Source of the DNA: JBBQWT01 sp038210375
GTDB taxonomy: Bacteria; Acidobacteriota; Terriglobia; Terriglobales; Acidobacteriaceae
DNA: 64,000 nucleotides
NCBI GenBank assembly: GCA_038210375.1
Contig: JBBQWT010000009.1
Location: 57,732 to 121,731, forward strand
Direction: 5' to 3'
Positions 1 to 8,169 of this stretch are shown one piece after another (position 1 is the first letter of the stretch; the number at the start of each line of letters is the position of its first letter). The notes beneath the pieces were generated by a model, which did no database searches, was not told the origin of the DNA, and saw only the letters and a list, made by a program, of their open reading frames with translations. Both the position numbers and the translations under genes were made by a program.

Positions 1-68
1 CGAGGCCACGGCATTCGACCTGGTTGCACGTCCATGGCAAACGGGAAAATTAAATTGAGAGGCAATCT

Positions 69-983
69 ATGACGATCGTATCTACGCGGCGCATCACTGC
101 AAAGAACCACCTGTTGTCTTCCCTGCTCGCGGTTGCCGCCGCGGCGGTACTGTTGACGTCGCCGCCTCCGGCGTTCGCGGTTAACCGCGATATCGTCCAG
201 TTGCAGACCGAGGTGCAGGACCTCAAGGACCAGATGACTCACATGCAGCAATCTTTCGACGAGCGTATGGGCGTGATGCGCAGCCTGATCGAGCAGAGCA
301 CCGACAACATCAATAAGATGAATTCCGGAGTCAGCGAGCTGCGCCGCTCGCTGCAGCAGCAGAACACCGAGGGAGGTACGCGCATCGAGCAGGTTTCGAA
401 CCAGGTGCAGTCACTGCACGATTCGGTCGACGAGATGAAGGCAAGGCTTAACAAGATCAGCAAGCAGCTAGACGACATGAACGCGGTCCACGAAAACATT
501 GCCACGCCGGCTCCCAGCGGAATGGCCTCAGCAGGCGCGCCTCCGGCGGCGGCCGCCAAAGGGCCACCCCCCGATTCCCTTTATAACAACGCCTTGAGCG
601 ACTACAACACCGCCAATTACGATCTCGCGATCCAGGAATTCACTGACTACCTCCGCTATTACGGCGCCAGCGACAAAGCCGGCAACGCCCAGTTCTACCT
701 GGCTGATATCGAGTACAAGCAGAAAAATTATGAGCGCGCCATCAAGGATTACGACAAGGTGCTGGAACAGTATCCCGGAGGCACCAAAGCGGCAGCCGCC
801 CAGTTGCGCAAAGGGTTTGCGCTGATGGAACTGGGAGACCGCGACTCCGCAATCCAGGAGCTGCAAAGCTTGATCTCGCGCTATCCGGCGTCAGCCGAAG
901 CAACCCAGGCCCGCGAGCGCCTCCGCCGCATGGGAGTGGTAACCACTCCGCTACCGGCGCGTCGTCTCCCGCCGCGGCGCTGA
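69..983 (+). CDS. cpoB: CpoB/YbgF-like periplasmic coiled-coil TPR protein
   Basis: 304 residues. A signal peptide covers about residues 1-37, with a hydrophobic core and an AFA cleavage site. Residues 40-140 are heptad-rich and glutamine-rich and should form the trimerising coiled coil. A Pro/Ala linker follows, and from about residue 172 to the end there are tetratricopeptide repeats (the YNNALSDYNTANYDLAIQEF unit, then KNYERAIKDYDKVLEQYPGG). This order is that of the Tol-Pal accessory protein CpoB (YbgF), which coordinates outer-membrane constriction with septal peptidoglycan synthesis. The start is supported by GAGAGGCAA just upstream. In other genomes pal and tolB lie directly upstream; only 68 bases are visible here, so that context cannot be checked. 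The basic C-terminus (LPARRLPPRR) is unusual. Confidence 0.88.
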   Translation: MTIVSTRRITAKNHLLSSLLAVAAAAVLLTSPPPAFAVNRDIVQLQTEVQDLKDQMTHMQQSFDERMGVMRSLIEQSTDNINKMNSGVSELRRSLQQQNTEGGTRIEQVSNQVQSLHDSVDEMKARLNKISKQLDDMNAVHENIATPAPSGMASAGAPPAAAAKGPPPDSLYNNALSDYNTANYDLAIQEFTDYLRYYGASDKAGNAQFYLADIEYKQKNYERAIKDYDKVLEQYPGGTKAAAAQLRKGFALMELGDRDSAIQELQSLISRYPASAEATQARERLRRMGVVTTPLPARRLPPRR

Positions 984-1023
984 ATACGGCACAGATGCAG
1001 GGTTATAAATCGCCCTCATCGGT

Positions 1024-1071
1024 TGTCATTCTGACGATCCCCAGTTTCACCGGGGTGAGGAAGAACCCCTA
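1024..1071. repeat. Half copy of the 229-bp palindromic repeat family
   Basis: The sequence starts TGTCATTCTGACGA, continues with a short CCCC...GGGG hairpin and ends GTGAGGAAGAA. It matches the left end of the full copies at 14287, 18954 and 23545 with several substitutions, and no right end follows. I read it as a decayed half element downstream of the CpoB-like gene. Confidence 0.7.
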
Positions 1072-1105
1072 CTCGGCTACAAACGCCGGCCCAACGGTTT
1101 TGCTG

Positions 1106-1429
1106 CTATTTCCCCAGCCCCAAATCCCGCAGGCAATATCGTATCTCCGCCGCTACCGCGGTCACCCGCATGCCATCCTTCACCATCAGCTTGCAAGACA
1201 AAGCCTCGTGGCTCGGTGTCCCCAACCCCATGTCGTACGTGACCCGGCAGTACTGGCACTCCTCGTTCCAACAGAACCGCCCATAGGCGACATTCTGCGA
1301 CGCCAGGTACTGAAACCCACGCAGCATCATATTATTTTCCGGTACCTCGAACGCCTTGCCCAGCACCTCAATGCGAACCAGCCGTTCGAAAGGACGGAAG
1401 AGGGGACCGGCGGTTTCCGGGGAACTCAC
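1106..1429 (-). CDS. Stand-alone plant-type 2Fe-2S ferredoxin-domain protein
   Basis: 107 residues. Cysteines at 53, 58, 61 and 79 give the spacing C-x4-C-x2-C-x17-C (FCWNEECQYC, then LSCKLMVKDGMRV), the plant-type 2Fe-2S ligand pattern. The GM after the last cysteine recalls the N-terminal ferredoxin domain of NuoG and formate dehydrogenase alpha subunits. The first half (RIEVLGKAFEVPENNMML) fits the beta-grasp start of that fold. No oxidoreductase partner is adjacent; the neighbours are cpoB and murB. It is probably an electron-transfer or scaffold protein in the cytoplasm, as no signal peptide is seen. The cluster type is well supported; the physiological role is not known. Confidence 0.75.
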   Translation of the reverse strand: MSSPETAGPLFRPFERLVRIEVLGKAFEVPENNMMLRGFQYLASQNVAYGRFCWNEECQYCRVTYDMGLGTPSHEALSCKLMVKDGMRVTAVAAEIRYCLRDLGLGK

Positions 1430-1493
1430 GCCCCGATTCTACCCCAGGCAACAGCCCCCACAATCCTGAGCATCTGAATGGCTTGGAGAAATA

Positions 1494-1796
1494 ATGGAAC
1501 CCACCAATACCAACAACGATAACGATCTCGCCAAAGGCGCTGTGGAAGAAGAGCGCTCTTCCGCGGACAACCACAATTCCATGTCGGGGCAGCTCCAGCA
1601 TCGCTCCGAAAATACCTTGATCAAGCAGAATGACAGCGATTTTCCCGAGCCCGGCTCCAGCCCCGAACACAGCGGCGAGCCCGAAGAAACCCCCGACCCC
1701 GTCCAGCCGATAGGCGATCCGCCAGATCCCAAATCGAGCTCTCCCCTGAAAGCGCCGGCCCGTCCCGACCCGCAACAGCCAGAAACCAAGGGGTGA
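1494..1796 (+). CDS. Hypothetical acidic, proline-rich protein
   Basis: 100 residues, not recognised. GGAGAAATA lies directly before the ATG, a plausible ribosome binding site. The protein is rich in Asn, Glu, Asp, Ser and Pro and has no hydrophobic segment, so it would be disordered and cytoplasmic. Long reading frames also exist on the opposite strand, which is common in high-GC DNA and weakens the call. It could be a small disordered protein or a chance frame between the 2Fe-2S gene and murB. Confidence 0.35.
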   Translation: MEPTNTNNDNDLAKGAVEEERSSADNHNSMSGQLQHRSENTLIKQNDSDFPEPGSSPEHSGEPEETPDPVQPIGDPPDPKSSSPLKAPARPDPQQPETKG

Positions 1797-1927
1797 GGAA
1801 AGTCTTAACAGTGCCGCAAACCTCAGCCTGGTCATCCTGCTCTTTTTCGACGCGCTGTTCTGATAAGCCACCCAGGTGAAAGTTTTACCCTCGCCCACCC
1901 TGCCATCTTGCGGTACTCTGGTTTTCC

Positions 1928-3010
1928 GTGAATCTCCGCGAAAATGTACCGCTGGCGCCCATGACCACATTGCAGGTGGGCGGCCCTGCCCGCTACTTCG
2001 TCGAAGCCGCAACCCGCACCGAAATCACCGAAGCGCTCGATTATGCCGGCTCCCGGCAATTGCCCCTCTTCATTCTCGGCGGAGGCAGCAACCTGGTAAT
2101 TTCCGATCGTGGCTGGCCCGGCCTGGTTTTGAAAATCAATTTACTTGGAATTGAAGCGGTTCCCGGTCACCGAACCATGGTCTTTCGAGTTGCAGCGGGT
2201 GAGAATTGGGATTCCTTTGTCGCCCTCGCCGTCTCCCAGAATTGTTCCGGAATTGAATGTCTCAGCGGGATTCCCGGCTCTACCGGCGGCACTCCTGTAC
2301 AGAACGTCGGCGCTTACGGTCAGGACGTTTCGCAAACCATCACCTCGGTCGAGGTGCTCGACCGCGAAACCGGTCAGGCGCGCAGCCTGTCAAATCACGA
2401 ATGCCAGTTCAGCTATCGCACCAGCATTCTTAACAGCGCCGCCGGCCAGCATTTTATCGTCATGAATGTCACGTTCCAGCTGCAACCCGGGGGCACGCCC
2501 CGGTTCCACTATGCGGACCTGCAACGATATTTTGCCACTTGGGCGGCGCCGCCCACTCTTTCCCAGGTGCGCGACGCGGTGCGCGAGATCCGCCGCGGCA
2601 AGGCCATGCTGATCGTCCCCGGCGACGATGATTGCCGCAGCGCCGGCTCGTTCTTCAAGAATCCCCTGCTCAGCGAGGCCGGTTACCGTACGTTGACGCA
2701 ATGCGTGGGTAACCTGACTCACAGCGCCAGACCGCCGGCCTACCCGACTTCAGACGGCCGCGTAAAGGTTTCTGCGGCATGGCTCGTGGAGCAGGCCGGC
2801 TTCTCCCGAGGCACGGTGCGCGGCCCCGTCGGCATCTCTTCCCGGCATGCACTGGCCATCATCAACCGCGGAGGCGCCTTCGCTTCCGATATCGTTGCGT
2901 TCAAGAACGAGATCGAGAACGCTGTCAGGGAAAAGTTTGGCGTGAGCCTGGTGGCTGAACCGGTTCTGGTGGGCTTCGACCCGGTCAATCCCGGGCCGAC
3001 TCAAGGCTGA
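1928..3010 (+). CDS. murB: UDP-N-acetylenolpyruvoylglucosamine reductase (MurB)
   Basis: 360 residues, close to the type I (E. coli-like) MurB length. The enzyme reduces UDP-GlcNAc-enolpyruvate to UDP-MurNAc with NADPH and FAD in cytoplasmic peptidoglycan precursor synthesis. The FAD-binding motif GGGSN is at residues 51-55, PGSTGGTPVQNVGAYGQ follows at about 116-132, the active-site Arg is in YRTS (R164) and the proton-donor Ser is in AGSFFKNP (S241). A C-terminal Glu in VAEPVLVG is in the expected place. The start codon is GTG; it gives the typical N-terminus (NLRENVPLAPMTTLQVGG), and no good Shine-Dalgarno is seen. It stands alone rather than in a dcw cluster. Confidence 0.95.
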   Translation: MNLRENVPLAPMTTLQVGGPARYFVEAATRTEITEALDYAGSRQLPLFILGGGSNLVISDRGWPGLVLKINLLGIEAVPGHRTMVFRVAAGENWDSFVALAVSQNCSGIECLSGIPGSTGGTPVQNVGAYGQDVSQTITSVEVLDRETGQARSLSNHECQFSYRTSILNSAAGQHFIVMNVTFQLQPGGTPRFHYADLQRYFATWAAPPTLSQVRDAVREIRRGKAMLIVPGDDDCRSAGSFFKNPLLSEAGYRTLTQCVGNLTHSARPPAYPTSDGRVKVSAAWLVEQAGFSRGTVRGPVGISSRHALAIINRGGAFASDIVAFKNEIENAVREKFGVSLVAEPVLVGFDPVNPGPTQG

Positions 3011-3089
3011 AACCTTATGTGTCCCCCCGCATCCAAGCCTTAACGCTGCACGTTCCTGGTACGAAGCGGAATCACAAATAGGCACGCTC

Positions 3090-4049
3090 ATGAAGGTTCC
3101 ACCCGACGATATTCCCTCCTTCGAAATCACTCCGGAAAAGACCTACCTGGACCGGCGCGCCTTCATGACTCTCGCCGGCAGCACCGGCGCCGCCCTCGCC
3201 ATTGGAGCTGGGATTAGAAGATGGACTCGGCCACCTTCCCTCGAATCGTTTCTTCCTGCCATTCCCGGAGTTGCCAAGAGCGCGCTCAGCACCAATGAAG
3301 CGCCCACGTCGCTGCAGGACATCACTCACTACAACAACTTTTATGAGTTTGGCACCGGAAAATACGAGCCTGCCGAGCTCGCCCAGAATTTCAAGACTGA
3401 AGGCTGGAAGGTTTCCGTCGAAGGCCTGGTCAGCAAGCCCAGCGTCTTTGACCTCGACGCCATCCGCAAGATGCAGCCTCTGGAAGAACGCATTTACCGC
3501 CATCGCTGCGTCGAAGGATGGTCGATGGTGATCCCCTGGGTGGGATTTTCCTTGAGCGAATTCATCCAGCGCGCCCAGCCCCTGGGCAGCGCGAAGTTTG
3601 TGCAGTTTGAGACCCTGCTCGACCCGGCGCAGATGCCGGGACAGAATCACGGCGTGCTCGGATGGCCCTACGTCGAGGGCCTTCGCATGGATGAGGCCAT
3701 GCACCCGCTGGCATTACTGTGCGTGGGACTCTACGGGAAAATTCTGCCCAACCAGGATGGCGCGCCGATTCGCATCGTCCTTCCCTGGAAGTACGGTTTC
3801 AAGAGCATCAAGTCCATTGTCAAGATGCGTTTTGTCGAAGAGCAGCCCGACGCTACCTGGAACCTGGCTGCGCCCCGCGAATATGGCTTCTATTCCAACG
3901 TGAATCCCGAAGTCGATCACCCGCGCTGGAGCCAATCCACCGAGCGCCGCGTTGGCGAGTTCGCCAAGCGCAACACCCTCATGTTCAATGGCTATGCCGA
4001 TCAGGTCGCCTCTCTCTACACCGGCATGGACTTGAAAAAAGACTTCTAG
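3090..4049 (+). CDS. msrP: Protein-methionine-sulfoxide reductase catalytic subunit MsrP (YedY)
   Basis: 319 residues. The protein is a Tat-exported molybdopterin enzyme that reduces methionine sulfoxide in oxidised periplasmic proteins. A twin-arginine signal lies at residues 21-40 (DRRAFMTLAG then a hydrophobic stretch). The sulfite-oxidase-fold core follows, with the molybdenum-ligand Cys in YRHRCVEGW (C140) and the conserved WKYGFKSIKSIVKM block near the C-terminus. The stop is 3 nt before the msrQ start, so the two form an operon. Exported by Tat with cofactor already loaded; electrons come from MsrQ. Confidence 0.95.
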   Translation: MKVPPDDIPSFEITPEKTYLDRRAFMTLAGSTGAALAIGAGIRRWTRPPSLESFLPAIPGVAKSALSTNEAPTSLQDITHYNNFYEFGTGKYEPAELAQNFKTEGWKVSVEGLVSKPSVFDLDAIRKMQPLEERIYRHRCVEGWSMVIPWVGFSLSEFIQRAQPLGSAKFVQFETLLDPAQMPGQNHGVLGWPYVEGLRMDEAMHPLALLCVGLYGKILPNQDGAPIRIVLPWKYGFKSIKSIVKMRFVEEQPDATWNLAAPREYGFYSNVNPEVDHPRWSQSTERRVGEFAKRNTLMFNGYADQVASLYTGMDLKKDF

Positions 4050-4052
4050 CCC

Positions 4053-4682
4053 ATGTCGCGCCGTAACCTCGTCATTCTGAAAATAGCGGTTTTCACCGCC
4101 AGCCTGTTTACCGTGGTCATGCTGGTGGGCGAATATTTCACCCACCACCTCACTGCCGACCCGGTTAGGGAAATTACCTCCAGCACCGGTTCCTCCGCTC
4201 TGATTTTCCTGATGCTCACGCTGGCTATTACCCCGGTGCGCAGGTTTACCGGCTGGCTGTGGCTTATCCGCTTCCGGCGAATGCTGGGACTCTTTGCCTT
4301 TTTTTATGCCAGCCTGCACCTGCTTACCTACCTGTGGTTTGATAAGAATTTTGTGGCGCGCGACATTTGGAAAGATATCTTCAAGCGGCCATTTATCACC
4401 GCAGGCTTTACCGCCTGGATATTCATGCTCCCCCTGGCGCTGACTTCAACCCAGTGGGCGATCGGCAAGATGGGTGGGAAGCGCTGGCAAGCGCTGCATC
4501 GCCTGATTTATTTCAGCGCCATTGCCGGGATCGTGCATTTCTACTGGCTGGTAAAAAAAGACATCACCGAACCAGTGGAATACGCTGTCCTGCTGGCGGC
4601 ATTGTTACTGGCGCGCCTGTACCTCTGGAAACGCCCCGCCAGGCCACCGGTGGCCCGGGGCCCATCGCTGCAGAAGATCTGA
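4053..4682 (+). CDS. msrQ: MsrQ (YedZ) heme-binding membrane subunit
   Basis: 209 residues with about six transmembrane helices of the ferric-reductase-like superfamily. MsrQ is the inner-membrane cytochrome b that passes electrons from the quinone pool or a flavin reductase to MsrP. Histidines expected to bind heme lie in FYASLHLLTYLW, in WQALHRLIYFSA and in GIVHFYWLVKKD. It starts 3 nt after the msrP stop and must be translated with it. The C-terminal tail (RPARPPVARGPSLQKI) is basic and probably cytoplasmic. Confidence 0.93.
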   Translation: MSRRNLVILKIAVFTASLFTVVMLVGEYFTHHLTADPVREITSSTGSSALIFLMLTLAITPVRRFTGWLWLIRFRRMLGLFAFFYASLHLLTYLWFDKNFVARDIWKDIFKRPFITAGFTAWIFMLPLALTSTQWAIGKMGGKRWQALHRLIYFSAIAGIVHFYWLVKKDITEPVEYAVLLAALLLARLYLWKRPARPPVARGPSLQKI

Positions 4683-4689
4683 GTAGCGG

Positions 4690-4938
4690 TTACTCCAGCT
4701 TGGCGACTTTTGAATCCAGGTCCTGCAGCGCCCGGTTCAGCATTTCCGCGTGACGCGGATTCTGGCTGGCCTCAATTTGTTGGAGTACTGAAGTCCGCGC
4801 CAGCAGCAACAGTTCTCTGTCGCGCTTCCTGCTGGCCTCATCCGCATTGAGTTGTGCGCCCTCGCGGGCTTTGGCCCGGTCCTCGGCCGCCTCTTCCTGT
4901 TGCGACTCGATGGATTTGCTCTCCCAGCCCCGCGCCAT
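4690..4938 (-). CDS. Small conserved-looking coiled-coil protein, function unknown
   Basis: 82 residues, convergent with msrQ (8 nt between the ends). It is highly charged and predicted mostly helical, with RDRELLLLARTSVLQQIEAS and a terminal LNRALQDLDSKVAKLE heptad region. No signal peptide or membrane segment is seen. GGGTGAC lies shortly upstream of the ATG. I do not recognise the family; codon use and coherent composition suggest a real gene. Confidence 0.6.
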   Translation of the reverse strand: MARGWESKSIESQQEEAAEDRAKAREGAQLNADEASRKRDRELLLLARTSVLQQIEASQNPRHAEMLNRALQDLDSKVAKLE

Positions 4939-5233
4939 TAACGGGTCACCCGCGGAGGGAATGGCAATGGTGTGTTTTCGTGTCTCTTCTGTCCTGATCT
5001 CATGTTTACAATGTTACAGCCTTCGAGGACAGGAGCGAGCGAAAGTTCACAGGCGCATATTGCCGCCGGTGATGCCCACGCTGGATAAGTGGTCGCGCGC
5101 AGGAATGTTTTTTTCGACCGGCCCCTGATTTGTCGCCTCGCATTTTTATTGCTCTCCCCACCCGAAGCAGGCACTTAAGCTAGAATTGCCCTCGGAAATA
5201 AGACCCACTTTGAAAATTGAGGTCCAAAGACTT

Positions 5234-7411
5234 ATGTCCAACATCCGTCGCGCCTTAGGCTGGGCTTTATTAGCGCTGGCAGCACTTCCCCTGGCCGCGC
5301 AAACGCGCCGCTCCATCACCGAAAAAGATATCTTCGCCTTCACCTGGATTGCCGATCCGCAGATTTCTCCCGATGGCGCCCAAGTGGTGTTCGTAAAGGT
5401 CACCGCCAGCGAGAAAAACGATAACTACGAGACCTCACTGTGGAAGGTTCCGGCCGGCGGCGGCGCGGAGCCCGAGCAACTCACCAACGGCCCCAGTGAC
5501 ACCAGCCCGCGCTGGTCTCCCGATGGCCGGCAGCTTGCCTTCGTGCGCAGTGTGAAGAAAGACAACAAACCCCAGCCCCCGCAGATTTACCTCCTGAACT
5601 TTTCCGGCGGGGAGCCCCGAGCCCTGACCAGCGTAGCCAAAGGCGCATCGTCGCCGGTTTGGTCGCCCAACGGCTCGAAGATTGCATTCCAAAGCAACGC
5701 CTCGGTCCAGGATATTGCCGCGCACGATGCCGCCGAAACCGCCTCCGCCGCCAGCGCGGGCAAGGCCCAGCCGCACAAGTCCGATGTCCGCATCATCACC
5801 CGCGCGGTATACCGGTTCAACGGCGTCGGTTACCTTGACCCCGCGCGCCCCCGGCACATCTGGGTGGTCTCGGCAGCCCCCGCGGACGGCGCCGGCGCCC
5901 ACCCTTCCCAACTGACCACTGGCGCGTTTTCTGAAGGAGACCTCGCCTGGGCCCCCGACGGCTCGCGCATCTATTTTCTTTCCAACCGGGTGGTCGAAGA
6001 TTATTACGAGCTTCCCCATAATGAGATTTACTCCGTGCCCGCCACCGGCGGCGCCACCGCGAAAGTGGCCGCAATCGACGGCTCCATCGGCGACCTGGCG
6101 GTCAGCCGCGACGGCGCCCGTATCGCCTTTACCGGGTCGCTCAATCAGCCGGTGCACTCCTATAACCAGCCTGACCTTTTTGTCGCCACCACGGCCGGCG
6201 GCTCCGTGAAGAACCTGACCAAGGATTACGACTATGACATCGCATCAGGCCTCACCGGAGACCAGCATGCTCCCCGCGGCGGCGCCGGCTCCCGGCCGGT
6301 GTGGAGCGCCGACGGCCGCAGCATCCTCGTCGATAGCTCGAAGGAAGGCCGGGCAAATCTCATCCGCGTCAATGTCGACACCGCGGAAGTCTCCGACTTC
6401 ACCACCGGCGACCACGAGGTCATGGCATACGCCGCCACCCCCGATGCATCCAAAATCGTGGCCCTGCTTTCAACCCCCACCAATATCGGCGACCTATTTG
6501 CGGTGGACCCGGCCGGCGCCATGCGGCCCATCACCCACGTCAACCAGAAACTCTTCAGCCAGTTGAACCTCACCGAGCCTGAGGAGGTTTGGTACAAAAG
6601 CTTCGACGGAAAGAAAGTCCAGGCTTGGATCCAGAAGCCGCCCAACTATAACCCGCGCCAGAAATATCCCCTGATCCTCAATATCCACGGCGGGCCCCAC
6701 GGCGCCTATGGATACACCTTCGATCACGAATTCCAGTGGATGGCGGCGCAGGGCTACATCGTGCTCTATCCCAATCCGCGCGGCAGCACCAGTTATGGGC
6801 AGAATTTCGGCAACATCATCCAATACCACTATCCCGGCGATGATTACAAAGATCTCATGGCGGGTGTGGACGCGCTGGTCGCCCGCGGCATCGTCGATCC
6901 CGCCAAATTGGGAGTGACCGGAGGCAGCGGCGGCGGGCTGCTCACCAACTGGGTCATCACCCAGACCAACCGTTTTGCCGCCGCAGTCTCGCAACGCGAC
7001 ATCGCCGACTGGTCCTCATTCTGGTACACCGCCGACTTCACTTTATTCCAGCCCACGTGGTTCAAGGCCGCGCCCTGGCAGGACCCGGCCGATTTTGCCG
7101 CGCGCTCGCCCATTACCTACATCGAAAAAGTGACCACCCCACTGATGCTGATTCTGGGCGACGCCGACTATCGCACCCCGCCCACCGCCGGCGGCGAGCA
7201 GATGTTCCGCGCCTTGAAATTTCTGCACAAGCCGGTGGTGATGGTGCGCTTCCCCGGCGAATCCCACGAGCTCTCGCGCTCCGGCAAACCCTGGCACCGG
7301 GTGGAACGCCTGCAAAACATAGTGAACTGGTTTGAGATCTACCTGCACAACAAAACCATTCCAGGGTACGACCCCATGCTGCCCACCGAAGCACCGGAGC
7401 CCAGTGAATAG
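5234..7411 (+). CDS. Secreted S9-family (prolyl oligopeptidase-like) serine peptidase
   Basis: 725 residues from the ATG at 5234, chosen because it gives a clean signal peptide (MSNIRRALGWALLALAALPL, then AAQ). An upstream in-frame ATG at 5186 would bury that signal. Residues 30-400 hold WD40/TolB-type beta-propeller repeats (ADPQISPDGAQVVFV, SPRWSPDGRQLAFV, PVWSPNGSKIAF). The C-terminal alpha/beta-hydrolase domain carries the triad Ser565 in GGSGGG, Asp645 in GDADYRTPP and His678 in GESHELSR. The family covers dipeptidyl and acylaminoacyl peptidases that trim oligopeptides; exact substrate cannot be given. Acidobacteria commonly carry many such exported peptidases. Confidence 0.92.
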   Translation: MSNIRRALGWALLALAALPLAAQTRRSITEKDIFAFTWIADPQISPDGAQVVFVKVTASEKNDNYETSLWKVPAGGGAEPEQLTNGPSDTSPRWSPDGRQLAFVRSVKKDNKPQPPQIYLLNFSGGEPRALTSVAKGASSPVWSPNGSKIAFQSNASVQDIAAHDAAETASAASAGKAQPHKSDVRIITRAVYRFNGVGYLDPARPRHIWVVSAAPADGAGAHPSQLTTGAFSEGDLAWAPDGSRIYFLSNRVVEDYYELPHNEIYSVPATGGATAKVAAIDGSIGDLAVSRDGARIAFTGSLNQPVHSYNQPDLFVATTAGGSVKNLTKDYDYDIASGLTGDQHAPRGGAGSRPVWSADGRSILVDSSKEGRANLIRVNVDTAEVSDFTTGDHEVMAYAATPDASKIVALLSTPTNIGDLFAVDPAGAMRPITHVNQKLFSQLNLTEPEEVWYKSFDGKKVQAWIQKPPNYNPRQKYPLILNIHGGPHGAYGYTFDHEFQWMAAQGYIVLYPNPRGSTSYGQNFGNIIQYHYPGDDYKDLMAGVDALVARGIVDPAKLGVTGGSGGGLLTNWVITQTNRFAAAVSQRDIADWSSFWYTADFTLFQPTWFKAAPWQDPADFAARSPITYIEKVTTPLMLILGDADYRTPPTAGGEQMFRALKFLHKPVVMVRFPGESHELSRSGKPWHRVERLQNIVNWFEIYLHNKTIPGYDPMLPTEAPEPSE

Positions 7412-7425
7412 CGGCAAGCAAAAAA

Positions 7426-7451
7426 GGGGGACGTAAATCACTACGTCCCCC
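7426..7451 (-). terminator. Strong hairpin, terminator-like on the minus strand
   Basis: GGGGGACGTA pairs perfectly with TACGTCCCCC around a 6-nt loop. A run of six A precedes it on the plus strand, so the uridine tract follows only for minus-strand transcripts. It lies 15 nt after the S9 peptidase stop and may serve both directions. Confidence 0.65.
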
Positions 7452-7502
7452 ACTTCATCGCGATGCATAAGGTCTTTTGTTCCGGCGAGGCAGCAGTACA
7501 CC

Positions 7503-7585
7503 TCTCATGTCTTTCGGGAGAGAAGTACACGGCTATACCCTTCGGATAGAAGCACGCGTTTTACTCTTCGGAATAAGAGCACGCG
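7503..7585. repeat. Three tandem degenerate TTCG-loop hairpin units
   Basis: Units of 29, 27 and 27 nt follow each other (7503-7531, 7532-7558, 7559-7585). Each has a short stem closed by TTCG (for example TTACTCTTCGGAATAA) and ends in GTACACG or GCACGCG. The arms co-vary between units while the tail is kept. Confidence 0.55.
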
Positions 7586-7596
7586 TTTAACATGAA

Positions 7597-7633
7597 TTGT
7601 CATTCCGAGCGAAGCCGAGGAACCCTTTGTTTC
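7597..7633 (+). repeat. 37-bp TTGTCATTCCGAGCG repeat, forward copy
   Basis: Begins TTGTCATTCCGAGCGAAGCC and ends AACCCTTTGTTTC. An inverted identical copy lies at 7896-7932. This kind of CATTCCGAGCGAAG sequence resembles intergenic repeats that are abundant in acidobacterial genomes. Confidence 0.75.
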
Positions 7634-7895
7634 CCTGGCGCACCCGCGCCCCTGGCCCAGCCGAAATCTCAAAGAAACCCCGCTCAGGTTCTACGCGTAG
7701 CCTGCCGTTGAATCTAACCGCTGAAAGAAGCAAATCCTTCCAAGGCAACAACAGCAATCCCTACGGAAGTGATTTAAATAAAACCCGGGAAGATTCCTGT
7801 TTTGCCAAAACAGATCAAAGGCAGCATGCGCGTAGAACCAATTCGAAGGCCGGGTGAATCCATTGATTCAGGCTGGAACTACTGCCGCCCTACAT

Positions 7896-7932
7896 GAAAC
7901 AAAGGGTTCCTCGGCTTCGCTCGGAATGACAA
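7896..7932 (-). repeat. 37-bp TTGTCATTCCGAGCG repeat, inverted copy
   Basis: Exact reverse complement of 7597-7633. The pair bounds a 262-bp interior with no gene; a transcript through it could fold into one long stem. Confidence 0.75.
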
Positions 7933-8126
7933 TTCAATTAAAACGGGCGCTCTGTCCCAGAGGACATCGAAGCGTGGCTTCCATCCCGGATGGATAAATA
8001 AAACGTCGCTTCTATCCCGGGGGAACTACCGCTTTCGGAATGTGCAAAAGTGGCCCTGAATTCCGCTGCTCCCACCAATGCTCAAAAGATTTTGCGCGGC
8101 AGATGTTTTGCTCGTACCAAAAAAAA

Positions 8127-8156
8127 GGGGCGGCGGAATTTGCATTCCGCCGCCCC
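8127..8156 (-). terminator. Intrinsic terminator of the Ig-like lipoprotein gene
   Basis: GGGGCGGCGGAAT pairs with ATTCCGCCGCCCC around a 4-nt loop. On the minus strand a run of eight T follows. It lies 13 nt beyond the stop of the gene at 8170-10605. Confidence 0.9.
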
Positions 8157-8169
8157 AAAGTTAAGGCTG

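Larger units (their letters stand above)
7412..8126. other. Long intergenic region with hairpins and repeats, no gene
   Basis: About 700 bases without a convincing gene. It holds a 10-bp hairpin (7426-7451), a row of TTCG-loop hairpins (7503-7585) and an inverted pair of 37-bp repeats (7597-7633 and 7896-7932). An open frame across the first repeat has low-complexity content and no ribosome binding site. Confidence 0.6.

Noticed and set aside
1368..2012. Long minus-strand frame over the murB start
   Set aside because: It covers the conserved N-terminus of murB and has no motif.
7597..7857. Plus-strand frame through the 37-bp repeat
   Set aside because: It starts inside the repeat, has no ribosome binding site and its composition is not protein-like.
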